From contig JAEZBF010000343.1 of assembly GCA_023427545.1 (NCBI GenBank), positions 1-5,451 on the forward strand: a stretch of DNA of 5,451 nucleotides. Direction: 5' to 3'. This document shows positions 5,437 through 5,451 of the stretch, piece after piece; position 1 is the first letter of the stretch; each line of letters opens with the position of its first letter. The notes beneath the pieces are model-generated. The model searched no databases. It was given only the letters and a program-made list of their open reading frames with translations, and was not told the origin of the DNA. This DNA comes from Pseudomonadota bacterium (GTDB taxonomy: Bacteria; Pseudomonadota; Alphaproteobacteria; Rhizobiales; Devosiaceae). The position numbers and the translations under genes are program-made.

Positions 5437-5451
5437 TGATGGATGGGGCTG

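Noticed and set aside
5185..5439. 84-codon plus-strand frame at the right end
   Set aside because: It crosses the micropeptide start, promoter and both REP-like units, with no ribosome binding site and no recognisable sequence.

Overview
The window is high-GC DNA that looks like an alphaproteobacterial chromosome, probably Hyphomicrobiales (Rhizobiales). The placement rests on the DnaE1-type replicative polymerase sequence and on a direct-repeat LexA operator, GTTC-N7-GTTC, which is the form used in Alphaproteobacteria. The genus cannot be fixed from this sequence; a Devosia-like organism is only a guess.

Layout from left to right. Bases 1-1107 (minus strand) hold the 5' 369 codons of a multi-membrane-spanning family-87 glycosyltransferase (DUF2029) that runs off the left edge. 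Bases 1108-1274 are a divergent intergenic region. Its right half looks like a guanidine-II (mini-ykkC) riboswitch: two hairpins with ACGA- and ACGG-containing loops, followed by a hairpin that would hide the ribosome binding site. Immediately downstream is gdx/sugE (1275-1589, plus strand), a small multidrug resistance family guanidinium exporter with its key binding residues intact. The riboswitch and exporter form a coherent guanidine sensing and export unit.

Converging on gdx with only 7 bases between the stops is dnaE (5034-1597, minus strand), the 1145-residue catalytic alpha subunit of DNA polymerase III. Upstream of dnaE, on the same strand, is a 32-codon reading frame (5194-5096) with a near-perfect Shine-Dalgarno sequence, coding for a single-membrane-span micropeptide. 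In front of it lies a sigma70-like promoter whose -35/-10 spacer contains GTTC-N7-GTTC, plus a third GTTC half-site. The arrangement implies an SOS-induced membrane micropeptide, comparable in size and regulation to the Caulobacter cell-division inhibitor SidA, placed 61 bases ahead of the replicative polymerase gene. This is the most interesting signal in the window.

The right end (about 5250-5451) has no convincing gene. It carries a pair of inverted REP-like units (5357-5382 and 5411-5436). The other long reading frames are antisense or out-of-frame shadows typical of GC-rich DNA.
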